Source: Chitinophagaceae bacterium (lineage in GTDB: Bacteria > Bacteroidota > Bacteroidia > Chitinophagales > Chitinophagaceae). Taken from it: DNA of 50,772 nucleotides. The DNA is taken from positions 1 to 50,772 of the forward strand of contig JABFRU010000043.1 in assembly GCA_013140985.1 (NCBI GenBank), in the 5' to 3' direction. The notes under the pieces are model-generated. The model ran no database searches. It was not told the DNA's origin and was given only the letters and a program-made list of their open reading frames with translations. Made by a program: the position numbers and the translations under genes. This document shows, one piece after another, positions 35,403 through 45,300 of the stretch (its first letter is position 1; the number at the start of each line of letters is the position of its first letter).

Positions 35403-36296
35403 ATGAAAGACACAAGAACAATTCTTCTCGGTTTATTATCCGTTGGCCTTGTGGCCACCTGGGTCTATCATCTTTACGATAAAACAAAATACACAGCTGC
35501 CAAAACAGCTACAGAAATAAAAGATCCATCCTCTTCAATCCAAACCTTGCAGGACTCTTTGCAAAAAGTATATGCATCCACTGTAAATAATCTCGGGGCT
35601 CAATTAGATTCAGTAAAAAGTACAACCGGCTTACTACAAAGTGAACTGATCGCAAAACTCGATGAAATAAACAGGCTGAAAACGGAGATTGCTGAATTAT
35701 TAAGAAAAAATAATGCGAACAAACAAGACATTGATCTTGCAGGAAAGAAGACAGCAAAATTTCAACAATTGGTATCAGAACTTCCAAAAAAGAACGCTTC
35801 AACTCCGGAGCAAACAAAAGAAATAAGCCCCCCAGTTATTGAAAACAACGGTGCAGAGATCAAACCGGTTATTCTGTCTTCAGAAAAAACAACCGGCTCC
35901 TCTATTTTTACAGCCAGTGATATCAGGCTCACTCCTATTAAAATAACAGAGGATAAAGAAGAAGAAACAAATCTGACAGAAAGTATAAACAAACTCGTCA
36001 TTTCTTTTGCTGTAAAAAACAGTACAACCGATTACAATAATGCCGAAGTTTTTGCCATCATCACTCAACCCGATGGCAAAGTGATGCAAACAGATATGTG
36101 GGAATCGGCCTCCATCACCACACATGACTTCGGCAGAAAGACATATACAAGAAAAGTAAAGTTTGAATACCAGAAAGGAGAAACAAAACACCTGCAGCTC
36201 ACTTTAAAGCCTGAAGATTATGAAAAAGGTAATTACAGGTTGCAGGTCTTTCACAATGGCTACCTGATCGGGGAAACAACAAAAAGACTGAACTGA
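35403..36296 (+). CDS. Membrane-anchored coiled-coil protein B of the Ppx-like module
   Basis: A 297-aa paralogue of the protein at 33112. It has a transmembrane helix at residues 6-24, a shorter coiled coil (about 41-120), a polar linker, and the same C-terminal domain (about 190-297, ending NGYLIGETTKRLN). It starts 9 bp after the Ppx-like gene, so the two are surely co-transcribed. The shared start TWVYHLYDKTK matches TWGYLLYDKNK of protein A. No known family is recognised. Confidence 0.75.
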   Translation: MKDTRTILLGLLSVGLVATWVYHLYDKTKYTAAKTATEIKDPSSSIQTLQDSLQKVYASTVNNLGAQLDSVKSTTGLLQSELIAKLDEINRLKTEIAELLRKNNANKQDIDLAGKKTAKFQQLVSELPKKNASTPEQTKEISPPVIENNGAEIKPVILSSEKTTGSSIFTASDIRLTPIKITEDKEEETNLTESINKLVISFAVKNSTTDYNNAEVFAIITQPDGKVMQTDMWESASITTHDFGRKTYTRKVKFEYQKGETKHLQLTLKPEDYEKGNYRLQVFHNGYLIGETTKRLN

Positions 36297-36341
36297 TTTT
36301 CTTAGAAATGTGATAGGTCCCTTTAGTGATATTCAGAGTGC

Positions 36342-36375
36342 AAAAAAAAGAGCCATCCGATATTATCGAATGGCC
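36342..36375 (-). terminator. Terminator of the M43 protease gene
   Basis: On the minus strand GCCATTCGAT pairs with ATCGGATGGC (one G-T), followed by CTTTTTTTT. It lies between two convergent genes; on the + strand it has no good T-run. Confidence 0.75.
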
Positions 36376-36406
36376 TTTACTTGCTTGCCGTTAGTGATGG
36401 TTGCGA

Positions 36407-37657
36407 CTACAATTTCATAAATCTCATCTTCATAGACTCCCCGTCATCCTTTTTCGCTGCAAGGAAATAGACGCCGGCCTGTAATTTTTTTATATCCACC
36501 TGCATTGTAGTCGTAGTAATGGCCACCAGCATTACCGTTTGCCCCTGCAGGTTAACGATCTGGATAGTTTTGCCCACCCATCTTGGATCATAAGAAAGAT
36601 CAAGATTGATAACTGAACTGGAAGGATTGGGATACAACTGCGGATGCAACCACTGCGGATCAGATTCAGGTATAGGTATCTCATTTATCAGCGGAGGATT
36701 CAACCCTTTAGATGAAAGAATAGAATTTCTTGGGCCCCCGGGTTCAAACAAAGCTCTCATTCTTGCTTTTTGTCCTGTTGTAAAAAGATTTGTGCAGGCA
36801 TCGCTGGTAAAATCCATATAGTTCATATACATATCCCCATTAGGCCCGTTACCGCAGGTGATACGAATGCCGGTAGGGCAGCCCGGAGTATAACTGGCTT
36901 GTTTCGGCGTATCATAAACGCCGTCATCGCCACAATTCTCATCACCCCATAGGTGCTTTAATCCAAGCCAATGGCCCATCTCATGCACAGCTGTTTTACC
37001 CATGCCATATCCTGTATTGGTAGTTACACCAAATGCATTAAAATCCAAAACAATACCATCCCTGGAAAGCTCACCGCCGGGGAAACTTGCATACCCAGCC
37101 AGCTTATCCAGCTTGCACACCCAAATATTCAAATAGCTTTTTGCATCCCATGCATCATCACCCATATTAGAAGAAAATTTCATAGCGTCATCCATTTTCC
37201 ATTTTGCTATGGGAGTGTATTTGCGAACGATACCGTTTGTTGATTTGCGTTGCGGATCAGAAATAGCTAATTGAAATTCTATTTCAACATCGGCTGCTAA
37301 TGGTTTGAAGGTTTCGGGAGTTTTTACAGTATCTGCATTACGGCGGCGGAAACTTTTATTCAATACATCTATCTGGCTTTGCACCAACTCATCACTTATT
37401 TTTTCTGAGGGATAATGATATAATATATGAACCACTACCGGTATCCTGATAACAGTGCCTTCCGTTCTTGCAGTGGCAGCAATATGTTGTTTTGTAAATT
37501 CTTCGATCTCCCGGATCTTTTCAGCGAGACCAATATTGTTTTTCAATTGCTCCTGTTGATAAGGAACCGTTGTACAGTTTTGAGCTGTTAACTTACTGAT
37601 GCCAAACAGTAGCAAAAGCGAAAAGATGAAACCCGTCCTCATATATCCCTTTTTCAT
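36407..37657 (-). CDS. Secreted zinc metalloprotease (M43, pappalysin-like) with a type IX secretion tail
   Basis: A 416-aa exported protease. The signal peptide is residues 1-26 (ending KLTAQ). The metzincin zinc motif HEMGHWLGLKH is at 225-235, the Met-turn is MNYMDFTSDAC, and the cysteine pattern fits M43. The last about 80 residues form a type A sorting domain (LYPNPSSSVINLDL, AGVYFLAAK, ending MKMRFMKL), so it should leave the cell through the type IX secretion system and be attached to the surface. It is a single gene with its own terminator. The 281-bp gap upstream, to 37938, shows no other feature apart from the promoter box of the next gene. Confidence 0.93.
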   Translation of the reverse strand: MKKGYMRTGFIFSLLLLFGISKLTAQNCTTVPYQQEQLKNNIGLAEKIREIEEFTKQHIAATARTEGTVIRIPVVVHILYHYPSEKISDELVQSQIDVLNKSFRRRNADTVKTPETFKPLAADVEIEFQLAISDPQRKSTNGIVRKYTPIAKWKMDDAMKFSSNMGDDAWDAKSYLNIWVCKLDKLAGYASFPGGELSRDGIVLDFNAFGVTTNTGYGMGKTAVHEMGHWLGLKHLWGDENCGDDGVYDTPKQASYTPGCPTGIRITCGNGPNGDMYMNYMDFTSDACTNLFTTGQKARMRALFEPGGPRNSILSSKGLNPPLINEIPIPESDPQWLHPQLYPNPSSSVINLDLSYDPRWVGKTIQIVNLQGQTVMLVAITTTTMQVDIKKLQAGVYFLAAKKDDGESMKMRFMKL

Positions 37658-37911
37658 TTGTACGATTAGAAATGGTATGGCAATACATTTAATGCCACGG
37701 GTTGCTCATGGGAAACGGGAAACTATAAAGGATAATTGGGAATAATTAAGGGCGTCTCAGGGATACGATTTCAGTGGTGGATCGAGGAAAGGTTAATCGA
37801 ATCCAAATATAATTCGCATTAATCAATTGTGCAAGACCTTTTTGTACGTATTTTTCCTATTCAAAGGCCATCATTGCAGAAGCTTTAACAGCCAAACAAC
37901 CAGCCGGCCCT

Positions 37912-37919
37912 TATTTTTG
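37912..37919 (+). promoter_or_regulatory. -7 box of the glutamine cyclotransferase gene
   Basis: TATTTTTG, a perfect TAnnTTTG box 19 bp upstream of the ATG at 37939; the -33 element is weak. Confidence 0.45.
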
Positions 37920-37938
37920 TTACAAATCACTCCTTTTC

Positions 37939-38724
37939 ATGAAAAAATATTTGCCCATAGCATTAATGATCTGTCTGGTAAGCTGTAAAAACAAGGATAA
38001 ACCGGTTGTAGTTGTGAACAACAATGCACCTGCCGTCATGGGACATTCCATTGTCAACACATACAAACATGATACTTCTTCTTACACCCAGGGCTTGGTT
38101 ATATATAATGGTGCGATGTATGAAGGCACGGGTAACTACGGCTTTACAAAACTCAGGAAAGTTGACATGACAACGGGTAAGATGGAAAGAGAGATATCGC
38201 TTGATAAAAAATATTTTGGTGAAGGCATTACCATTTTAAGAGATACTGTTTACCAACTTACCTGGAAGGAAAAAAAGGTTTTTGTTTACAGGCTGAATGA
38301 TTTTTCCAAGATAAAAGAATACGATATAGCTACTGATGGATGGGGGTTGACCAATGATGGAACAAATCTTATTGTAAGCACCGGCGGCAGCGATCTTTAT
38401 TTTTATGACCCTTCCACATTTAAATTACTAAAGACACAAACGGTAACTGAAAGCGGTAGCCCGGTCAATAATATCAACGAACTGGAATACATTAATGGTT
38501 ATGTATATGCCAACCAATACCTGGCAGCTTATATTCTTAAGATCGATACGGCTACCGGTATTGTAGTGGCGAAAGCTGATGTTAGCAGCATGTGGCAACG
38601 GATAAAAGCCATTGATCCGAATGCTGATGTTCCTAATGGCATTGCATATGATGCCGCCACTAAGAAGATCTACATCACAGGTAAATTATGGCCTGAATTA
38701 TATGAAGTGCAGTTTAGTCAATAG
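37939..38724 (+). CDS. Glutaminyl-peptide cyclotransferase, lipoprotein
   Basis: Converts N-terminal glutamine of proteins into pyroglutamate. The family shares the beta-propeller plant-type enzyme pattern: SSYTQGLVIYNGAMYEGTG, GEGITILRDTVYQLTWKE, DGWGLTNDGTNLIVSTG, NELEYINGYVYANQY and DVPNGIAYDAATKKIYITGK. A lipoprotein signal (residues 1-16, LVSC) places it on the periplasmic side of a membrane, where exported Bacteroidota proteins with Gln just after the signal cleavage site would be substrates; several in this window have Gln at or near that site (for example SYSQ|Q). The length (261 aa) fits. Confidence 0.9.
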   Translation: MKKYLPIALMICLVSCKNKDKPVVVVNNNAPAVMGHSIVNTYKHDTSSYTQGLVIYNGAMYEGTGNYGFTKLRKVDMTTGKMEREISLDKKYFGEGITILRDTVYQLTWKEKKVFVYRLNDFSKIKEYDIATDGWGLTNDGTNLIVSTGGSDLYFYDPSTFKLLKTQTVTESGSPVNNINELEYINGYVYANQYLAAYILKIDTATGIVVAKADVSSMWQRIKAIDPNADVPNGIAYDAATKKIYITGKLWPELYEVQFSQ

Positions 38725-38893
38725 AAGCCTCCCCAAGCCCCTCCAGGGAGAGGTTTTAGAACCCGATACTTTGAATAGCCTTTCGATTGCATAATTGTTG
38801 AAATGATAAACAACATTAGTAAAGAGTTGTTGACGATAAAGTGAATTACAAACAGTCGGGTCTGAGAACCCTCCTTCGGATAGCAGGGACGCC
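38725..38893. repeat. Palindromic repeat C filling a convergent intergenic space
   Basis: The element starts directly after the stop of the cyclotransferase gene and ends on the base before the methyltransferase stop (38894-38896). Outer parts are imperfect inverted repeats: GAGAGGTTTTAGAACCCGA (38748-38766) against TCGGGTCTGAGAACCCTCC (38859-38877). The first 34 bp match the sequence inserted in the GSCFA gene. Confidence 0.5.
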
Positions 38894-39787
38894 TTAGCTT
38901 CCTATTATATAGATCACCGAACTGCACCGCTTCACATCACCCAATGCTTTCAGGTTAGAACGAAATCCATTGAAGAAAGAGGGGATCAGTTTTGTTTTTC
39001 CTGTTTTATACTTGTTGCTCAGCATGGAGATATAATAGCTGTCATACCACATAGGTTTATACTTCAGGATCTTTAGTCCATGTTTTTCCATCAATACCTG
39101 CATAGATCCCGGAGAAAAATGATATAAATGCCTCGGTACATCATAAGCCGCCCAATGTTCTTTATATATGGCCGCATCTTTTGCGGTATAATTGGGGACA
39201 GCAATGATCAGCTTCCCGTTTTCCTTCAATAACATCTTTAGCTGCGTTACATAAGGAGAAAGGTCATGCACATGCTCCAATACATGCCATAATGTGATCG
39301 CATCAAAACTTCCGCCAGGCAAATGATAGAACTGGTCAATGTCTTTCAGATCAATATTGTATTCTTTCTTTGCCACTTGTCTTGCGCCTTCATCGGGCTC
39401 AAGAGCCGTTACATACCAGTCGTGCAAAAGCATCTCAGCTGCAAAAGAACCGGTACCGCTTCCTACATCCAGTATATAACCCTTCCCCATTCCTGTTGCC
39501 CGCTGCACCAATCTTCTTTTCTTCTTTAATGTCCGTTTGCGAACAAATTGATACAAACTATTAATAAGTCCTTTTGAAGTATTGGTATGAGAGATATAAT
39601 CTTCCGACTGATAATAAGGAGCAATAGAAGCAGCATCGGGAACATCCTGCGTAAACCGTAAGGAACAATTATTGCATTCAGCGATAGTAAATGATGCGCC
39701 GCTTACAGTGTGATCTTTCGCTGATAAAACATTTTTTATAGTAGCCGAACCGCATACAGGGCATCGTGTATAATGAACCAGTGGCAT
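38894..39787 (-). CDS. SAM-dependent methyltransferase with zinc-ribbon start
   Basis: A class I methyltransferase of 297 aa. A zinc-ribbon-like start (CPVCGS and CNNCSLRF) is followed by the SAM-binding loop ILDVGSGTGSFAAEML and the acidic-loop motif VTALEPDEGARQVAK. The post-motif LWHVLEHVHDLSPYV marks the methyltransf_23-type group that often modifies sugars or surface glycan precursors; the substrate here is unknown. ATG at 39787 was chosen because the 26 codons upstream overlap palindrome B1. Confidence 0.85.
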   Translation of the reverse strand: MPLVHYTRCPVCGSATIKNVLSAKDHTVSGASFTIAECNNCSLRFTQDVPDAASIAPYYQSEDYISHTNTSKGLINSLYQFVRKRTLKKKRRLVQRATGMGKGYILDVGSGTGSFAAEMLLHDWYVTALEPDEGARQVAKKEYNIDLKDIDQFYHLPGGSFDAITLWHVLEHVHDLSPYVTQLKMLLKENGKLIIAVPNYTAKDAAIYKEHWAAYDVPRHLYHFSPGSMQVLMEKHGLKILKYKPMWYDSYYISMLSNKYKTGKTKLIPSFFNGFRSNLKALGDVKRCSSVIYIIGS

Positions 39788-39837
39788 AGGCCGCAAAGTA
39801 AGAGGAAAACAATTAAATAGCCTCTCCCCAAAAAACC

Positions 39838-39942
39838 TTTTGTTTATTAACGAGATCTCATTCAATTTTCCCCTCTCCGGTGGAGAGGGGAAAATTGGGT
39901 CGTGTCGTTATTTAAGAAATCAATATTAGTTGGGGTGAGGCC
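39838..39942. repeat. Palindromic repeat B1
   Basis: A long element with a perfect 15-bp central hairpin (AATTTTCCCCTCTCC pairs with GGAGAGGGGAAAATT, 39864-39896) and an outer end TTGGGGTGAGG (39930-39940) next to the stop codon of the HU-CCDC81 gene (39942-39944). The sequence GGGTCGTGTCGTTATTTAA (39897-39915) is shared, in reverse complement and slightly diverged, with repeat B2 (TTAATAAACGATACGACCC). Confidence 0.6.
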
Positions 39943-40571
39943 TACTGAACTGCTGTTTCCATAGGAACCAGCTCCGTTGTGTTGGCTACAGAAGAAATAT
40001 CAACGCCATGCCGGGAAAGATACCAACCGATGAACATCAATGCTAACACTCCTACCGCCAACGCATATACCCACCAGAGAGATCTTGCAGCGGCCGGCTT
40101 ATTTAATATCTCGGTCATTTCTGCAGAGGTTTTCTGATCCTCTCCTACCCTCACCAGGTGTTCTGCTTTTTCTCTTATTACCTTTTCAGCAGCCACCGGT
40201 TTCTCTTCTGGCATTGCTTTATCCGGAGAAAATTTTATTTCTCCTGCAAGACCTTTATTTAATACCCCGACACCGTTCCAATTAATGGTTGCACCTTCCC
40301 CGATCTGTTTTTTCATATCAAAAGCAAAATCGTTGAAACGTATCACTGCATCCCTGTCAGAAATATTCAATGCATTGCCCAGCCAGGTAAAAAATTTCCT
40401 TGGGGCTGAATCAAAACTATTGGCAAAAACAATGGAATAAACCGGCGCCTTGATCTGCCTGTTGAGGAAATCATTTTCAGCAGGTTTTCTTTCCAGTAAA
40501 AAAGTGCCGATACCCGGCACTGCTAAACGTTTATGAAGAATAAAATAGCGATACAACTCAGCGTACATCAT
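39942..40571 (-). CDS. HU-CCDC81-domain membrane protein
   Basis: A 209-aa protein. Residues 1-115 fit the CCDC81-like prokaryotic HU domains (ELYRYFILHKRLAVPGIGTF and ATINWNGVGVLNKG), which in other Bacteroidota proteins precede a SPOR peptidoglycan-binding domain. A linker of about 50 residues is followed by one transmembrane helix (166-184) and a short tail of about 25 residues with no SPOR domain. If the HU part binds DNA, it would be a membrane-tethered nucleoid protein; this is inferred, not shown. It is encoded 1 bp from the barrel gene and so lies in the same operon. Confidence 0.75.
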   Translation of the reverse strand: MMYAELYRYFILHKRLAVPGIGTFLLERKPAENDFLNRQIKAPVYSIVFANSFDSAPRKFFTWLGNALNISDRDAVIRFNDFAFDMKKQIGEGATINWNGVGVLNKGLAGEIKFSPDKAMPEEKPVAAEKVIREKAEHLVRVGEDQKTSAEMTEILNKPAAARSLWWVYALAVGVLALMFIGWYLSRHGVDISSVANTTELVPMETAVQ

Positions 40572-42226
40572 CAGTTCTTTTGTGCGAACGAAAATACGAT
40601 ACCGCCGGTAAAGTTGAACCCATATACCGGGTATTGATTCCAGCGCTGGTATGTTTTGTTGAAGATGTTATTGAATTGTGTATAAAGATTAAGGCTTTTT
40701 GTGATCTTGAATTCCAAACCTGCATTCAGATCCAATGCACCCGTCAATCGGTCTGAACTACCATCCTGTTTCATATATAAAGGCCCTGTCCATCCAAACA
40801 GATCGCTTTTCAGCCACAGGTCTTTTATCACCTGCAATTTCAAATGTGTCCTTAATTCAAGTGGTATCAATCCCCATGCTTTCGCATTTGCTTTTAATCC
40901 GCTGTATTGATTGAATTGTACCCCGGTGATCACAGAGAGTTTTTCTCCGATATTATAGCCTAATTCACCACCAAAGTTTGTGACATTGATCTGGGGTTCG
41001 TTTACTACGATAAATGATTTAGCGCCTGTTCCTGCCGTATAATCATTTACAAATAATGGCTGATTGTTGAGTTTATTGAAAGCCACTTTAGCTGAATAAC
41101 TGAAATGATCGCCAACCGATCCTTTAAAACCTGCAAAGCGTTCTTCTATCCATGTATTTTGTAATGAAGCGGGAACATATAGCCATGGGTTTTGAGAAGC
41201 GAGATATTGATAAGTTGTTTTGCGGATATAACCTGTCCATCCTGCCTGGAAAATAAACCGTTTGTCATTCGTACCCACATCAACCAATACATTCGGGAAC
41301 ATCTTAAATGTTTTATTGTCCCATGACGGACGGATACCCACTTCTGCATTGATATTCGGAGTTTTGAACAATATTGATGGTGAGATATAATACATTGTAT
41401 TGTTGATGACGGATTTATTTTTGGGAGAAAACCGGGTAAGGTCAAATGTAAGTCCGAGATTAACTGCAAATACTTTTCCGATCGTTTTCTGTAATGGAAG
41501 GTCAACCACTGTATTGCTTTCCGTATTCTTCAGGTTATCGCTGAATACGTCAATCTTTATCTGTGGCCAGTACGTCAAACCAAATTTTGTCTTTTCAATA
41601 TTGTGCATTCCTATCCTGCCCGAAATGGTTTGAAAGTTTTGCTTCAACGAATCATTAGAGAAAATAAGAGCGGAAGGTTCATATCCATATTTATAGGTAC
41701 GGTATGCATTCATACCGATAGCAGCATCCCATTGCAAATTATTACCTGATTTAAAATAACCTTTCAGGTTTATATCTGTATTGCTGAATTTCTGAAAATC
41801 TCTTTTACCATCAGAACCTACATGCTTCGCATAAATATTAAGTCCGGCGGTTTTCCCATCTCCCAAAGAAATACCGGCTTGCACAAATGGTGTACGAAGA
41901 CTTCCAAATCCAACTTTCACATAACTGCTGTTATCAAATGTTCCGCCTGTATCAATTCCTAATGCTAATGGCTTTAAGGTACCGGGCTGGTAAGCAAATA
42001 ATAAATTCTGATTGGGAATATCGTAGGTCATTGGGTTCTTTGAACTATCCACTGCCGGTGGCGATGCGCTGAAATTGATCTTTGCTGATTGCTTCAATAC
42101 CGGTTTAAAGCTGGAAACAATATCAATGCCTCCCTTTCCCACTGTATCTTTTTGTGCAAAAGATTGTATGGAAAATAATATGCCTGCTCCAATTAACAAC
42201 AAACGATATGATCTATATTTCTTCAT
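40571..42226 (-). CDS. Outer-membrane beta-barrel protein without plug
   Basis: A 551-aa exported protein with a signal peptide (1-24, ending QSFAQ) and an Ala/Ser/Pro-rich N-terminal region. A barrel rich in alternating strand patterns follows, including YVKVGFGSLRTPFVQAGISL, KFGLTYWPQIKIDVF and LNLYTQFNNIFNKTYQRWN. The last strands and the terminal FSFAQKN resemble TonB-dependent receptor barrels, but no plug domain is present. It lies downstream of the large TPR gene in one minus-strand operon and overlaps the HU-CCDC81 gene start by one base. The ligand is unknown. Confidence 0.8.
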   Translation of the reverse strand: MKKYRSYRLLLIGAGILFSIQSFAQKDTVGKGGIDIVSSFKPVLKQSAKINFSASPPAVDSSKNPMTYDIPNQNLLFAYQPGTLKPLALGIDTGGTFDNSSYVKVGFGSLRTPFVQAGISLGDGKTAGLNIYAKHVGSDGKRDFQKFSNTDINLKGYFKSGNNLQWDAAIGMNAYRTYKYGYEPSALIFSNDSLKQNFQTISGRIGMHNIEKTKFGLTYWPQIKIDVFSDNLKNTESNTVVDLPLQKTIGKVFAVNLGLTFDLTRFSPKNKSVINNTMYYISPSILFKTPNINAEVGIRPSWDNKTFKMFPNVLVDVGTNDKRFIFQAGWTGYIRKTTYQYLASQNPWLYVPASLQNTWIEERFAGFKGSVGDHFSYSAKVAFNKLNNQPLFVNDYTAGTGAKSFIVVNEPQINVTNFGGELGYNIGEKLSVITGVQFNQYSGLKANAKAWGLIPLELRTHLKLQVIKDLWLKSDLFGWTGPLYMKQDGSSDRLTGALDLNAGLEFKITKSLNLYTQFNNIFNKTYQRWNQYPVYGFNFTGGIVFSFAQKN

Positions 42227-42244
42227 TTATTACGCCTTTTTGTT

Positions 42245-42330
42245 CCGCTCCTACGGAGCGGTATGTATCTTATGGTTTATTTTCTACCAACATTTTCCGA
42301 CCTCAACAAGCCCCTTTAGGGGCTGGGGTT
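42245..42330. repeat. Palindromic repeat D between the TPR and barrel genes
   Basis: Two hairpins: CCGCTCC-TAC-GGAGCGG (42245-42261) and AGCCCC-TTTA-GGGGCT (42309-42324), with an AT-rich spacer. The right end GGGGTT runs into the TPR stop codon (42329-42331). Confidence 0.55.
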
Positions 42331-45300
42331 AATTATTCACTTTACTTGATTTACCTTCTTCTTCCGTTACCTGTGCCAGCTTGGCCTGCGCTTCCGCTTT
42401 CAATTCTGTATCGATCGTATTATCCACTACACTTTGCAAAGTGGCTTTCGCATTGAAATAATCTTTCTGCCTGAAATAAACATCGCCCAATAAAATGTAT
42501 GCTTTGGTGATCCAATAATCATAAGAGCCGGATTTATTGATCGTTTCAAAAGCGGCTTTCTCTGCTTCTGTCAATTTATTTACCTGCAACCAGCAATAAG
42601 CGATCTCGTATCTCGCCTCAGCAGCCAATGCAGCTTTATTCAATTGAACAACTGATTTAAAGTTTGTAATCGCAAGATCATATTGACCGCTTGCTTCATA
42701 CGACTTAGCAATCGCCATATTGGCCAGCGATTTATCATCAGCGCTGCTGCCTTTTGCTTCTGTCAGCTCTTTAGCATTCTCCACTGCCTCTGTCCATTTT
42801 TCCTGCTGATACTGGCAACGCAATAAACCCCGCATGGCTTCCAGTTTGTTTTCCTGTCCAACTGCCCATTGCTTCAATTGTATATAGAATTTTTCTGCTT
42901 TTACATAATCCTTTTGCTCAAAGAAACATATCCTTGCTGCGGTTAGTGCAGATCTTTCTGCATATTGATTAGGAGCATTTGTTACGACATATTCATAATG
43001 CAGCAATGCATTGTTCCAATCCTTTTTTGTATTATAAATTTCAGCGAGATTGAAATGCGCTTCCAATGTATGAGCTCCATTCGGAAATCTTTGCAGGTAA
43101 TTATTGAAAGCCGTTACCGCCCCGTTGATATTTTGATCATCATACTGCTTTTCTGCTGCTGCATAATTCAATGAATCTTCTGTATCCACACTCAGCGGAC
43201 GGCCCGCCTGCCGCATAAAATCTGCATATTCATCCGGCTTACCATCTTCAATATAAATGGTCTTTACATTATCCAGCGCATCTTCTGCTTCCGGTGTATT
43301 AGGGTACTCATCAACCAATATTTTAAATTGCTTCAATGCTTCGGCATTATTATCAATATTGTAGTACGCCGTTCCCATTTTCAAATAAGCTTGCGGGACA
43401 AGACTTGTATTGGCTGTATTTTTAGCGACATTACTGAGATAAGGAATAGCTTCCCGGAATTTTTCATCTCCCATATAAGTATTGGCCACTTCCATGTTAG
43501 CATCAATGACCAATGGCGAAGAAGGAAATTTCCTGATCATCGTATTCATCAATGTTATCTTCTCATTGCCGCTTCTTACGCCTGCCAGCATTGCATTTTG
43601 AAACGTAGCATAGTCTTCTGTCGGCCATGAGAATTTGATCACATTGTCATACATCGTTTTTGCTGTTGTATAATTCTTCTGCATGAAATAGGCGTCAGCA
43701 GTACGGATATATACATCCTGTGTGAATGCATCGGAGTTCAATGCAGGATTTTTTGCGAGCGGCTCGAAATAAGTTTGGGCAACAGGATAATTCTCTTTTT
43801 TCAAATAAGAATAACCCAAATTATATCTTGCATTGATCGCATTGGCTTCACCGCCAGGTGGCGAACCGGCACTTACATACAACTGGTAATATTTTATAGC
43901 TGTATCTAATTGATTATTCCTGTAACCGATCTCTCCTTTCCAGAAATAGGCAAATGCCTGTACTGCCCTGTTGTTGGGATCAGCCAGTACTTTATCCAAT
44001 AATTCATTGGCTTCGGTCAAACGGCTATCGTTGATCATTTCTGTGGCCCTGCCGTATAAAATTCTTGGGTAAAGCCTTTTTGCATTCTCTGAAGGCTTAT
44101 CCAAACTCTCCAGCATGGCCTGTGCATCTTTAAAGTTGTTTGTCTTCGCCAAAATATCGATCATCAATTCTTTTGCCTCAACATTATATTTTGAATCAGG
44201 ATAATCAGCTAAAAAAGAACTGAGACTGTTGATGGCCTCATCCTGGTAACCTAATTCATAAGAAAGTTTGGCGTATTGATATTTGGCGATCTCTTTTTGT
44301 TCTGCATTACTGCTGTTGGATGAACAAAACAGGAAAGCATTTCTCGCATTTGATTTTTGCCCGGTTTTTAAATACGCATCGCCCAACAGGTACATAGCAT
44401 GCTGACTCAAAGAATCATCCTTACCACTTAATTGTTTGAACCCCTCAATAGATTTTGCGAGATTACCAGTGATATAGTAACAATAAGAAAGTTCATAAAG
44501 ATCTTCTCGTCGCACTTTTTTTGAACGGCTCACATAATCCTCGAGATAAGGCAGCGCTTTTGCATATTCACCTTTCTCGAAATAAGCATGACCGATCAGT
44601 TGTTTTAATTCGAGGTCATAATATTGTGCACTGCTGCCTGATGCAAGCTTTTGCTCGATATAAGTAATGGCTTCATCTTTTCTTCCCTGTATATAATTTA
44701 TCTGTGCGATATAATAAGGAACAACGGTGTTGTAATTCTTTTCATTTTCTACCACTTTAAAGCTTTCCAATGCCTGGCTGTATTCTTTATCCCTGAACGC
44801 AAGAAATCCGTAGTAATAATTCGCATCAATATAATTCGGGTCATCCTTTATATTCCGGATGCTGTTAAAAAGCGGCTTAGCCTTTGCAAAATTCTGCAGG
44901 TTGAAATAAGAATAACCCTGGTGGAATTTCATGTCGGCAATTTCCCGGTTGCTCAGGTTGGCAATATTGGTTTGATCATATTGTTCAATAGCATTGCCGA
45001 ATTTTTCTGTCCGGAAATAATATTCAGCCAAATGAAAGCTCATCATCTGGATGCGGGCATTATTTTTCTGGAGGTTGATAAATTCTTTTGCTTCATCTTC
45101 TGCCCTCCCCTCATTTTGTTTTAATGCACATACTGTCGTGTAATATTTTATCTCCTGGACGGTAATAGCATTATTGGCTTTGTCCGTTTCTTTTACATCA
45201 TGCTGCAATTCCCTGAATAAAGGATAAGCAAGACTGTATTGCTCTTTTTGAAAATATTCTTTGGCTTCTTTGAATTTTTCCTCCGGGTCAGTGTAATAAC

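Noticed and set aside
39788-39865. 26-codon N-terminal extension of the methyltransferase
   Set aside because: It is encoded largely by palindrome B1 and precedes the conserved zinc-ribbon start; ATG at 39787 fits better.
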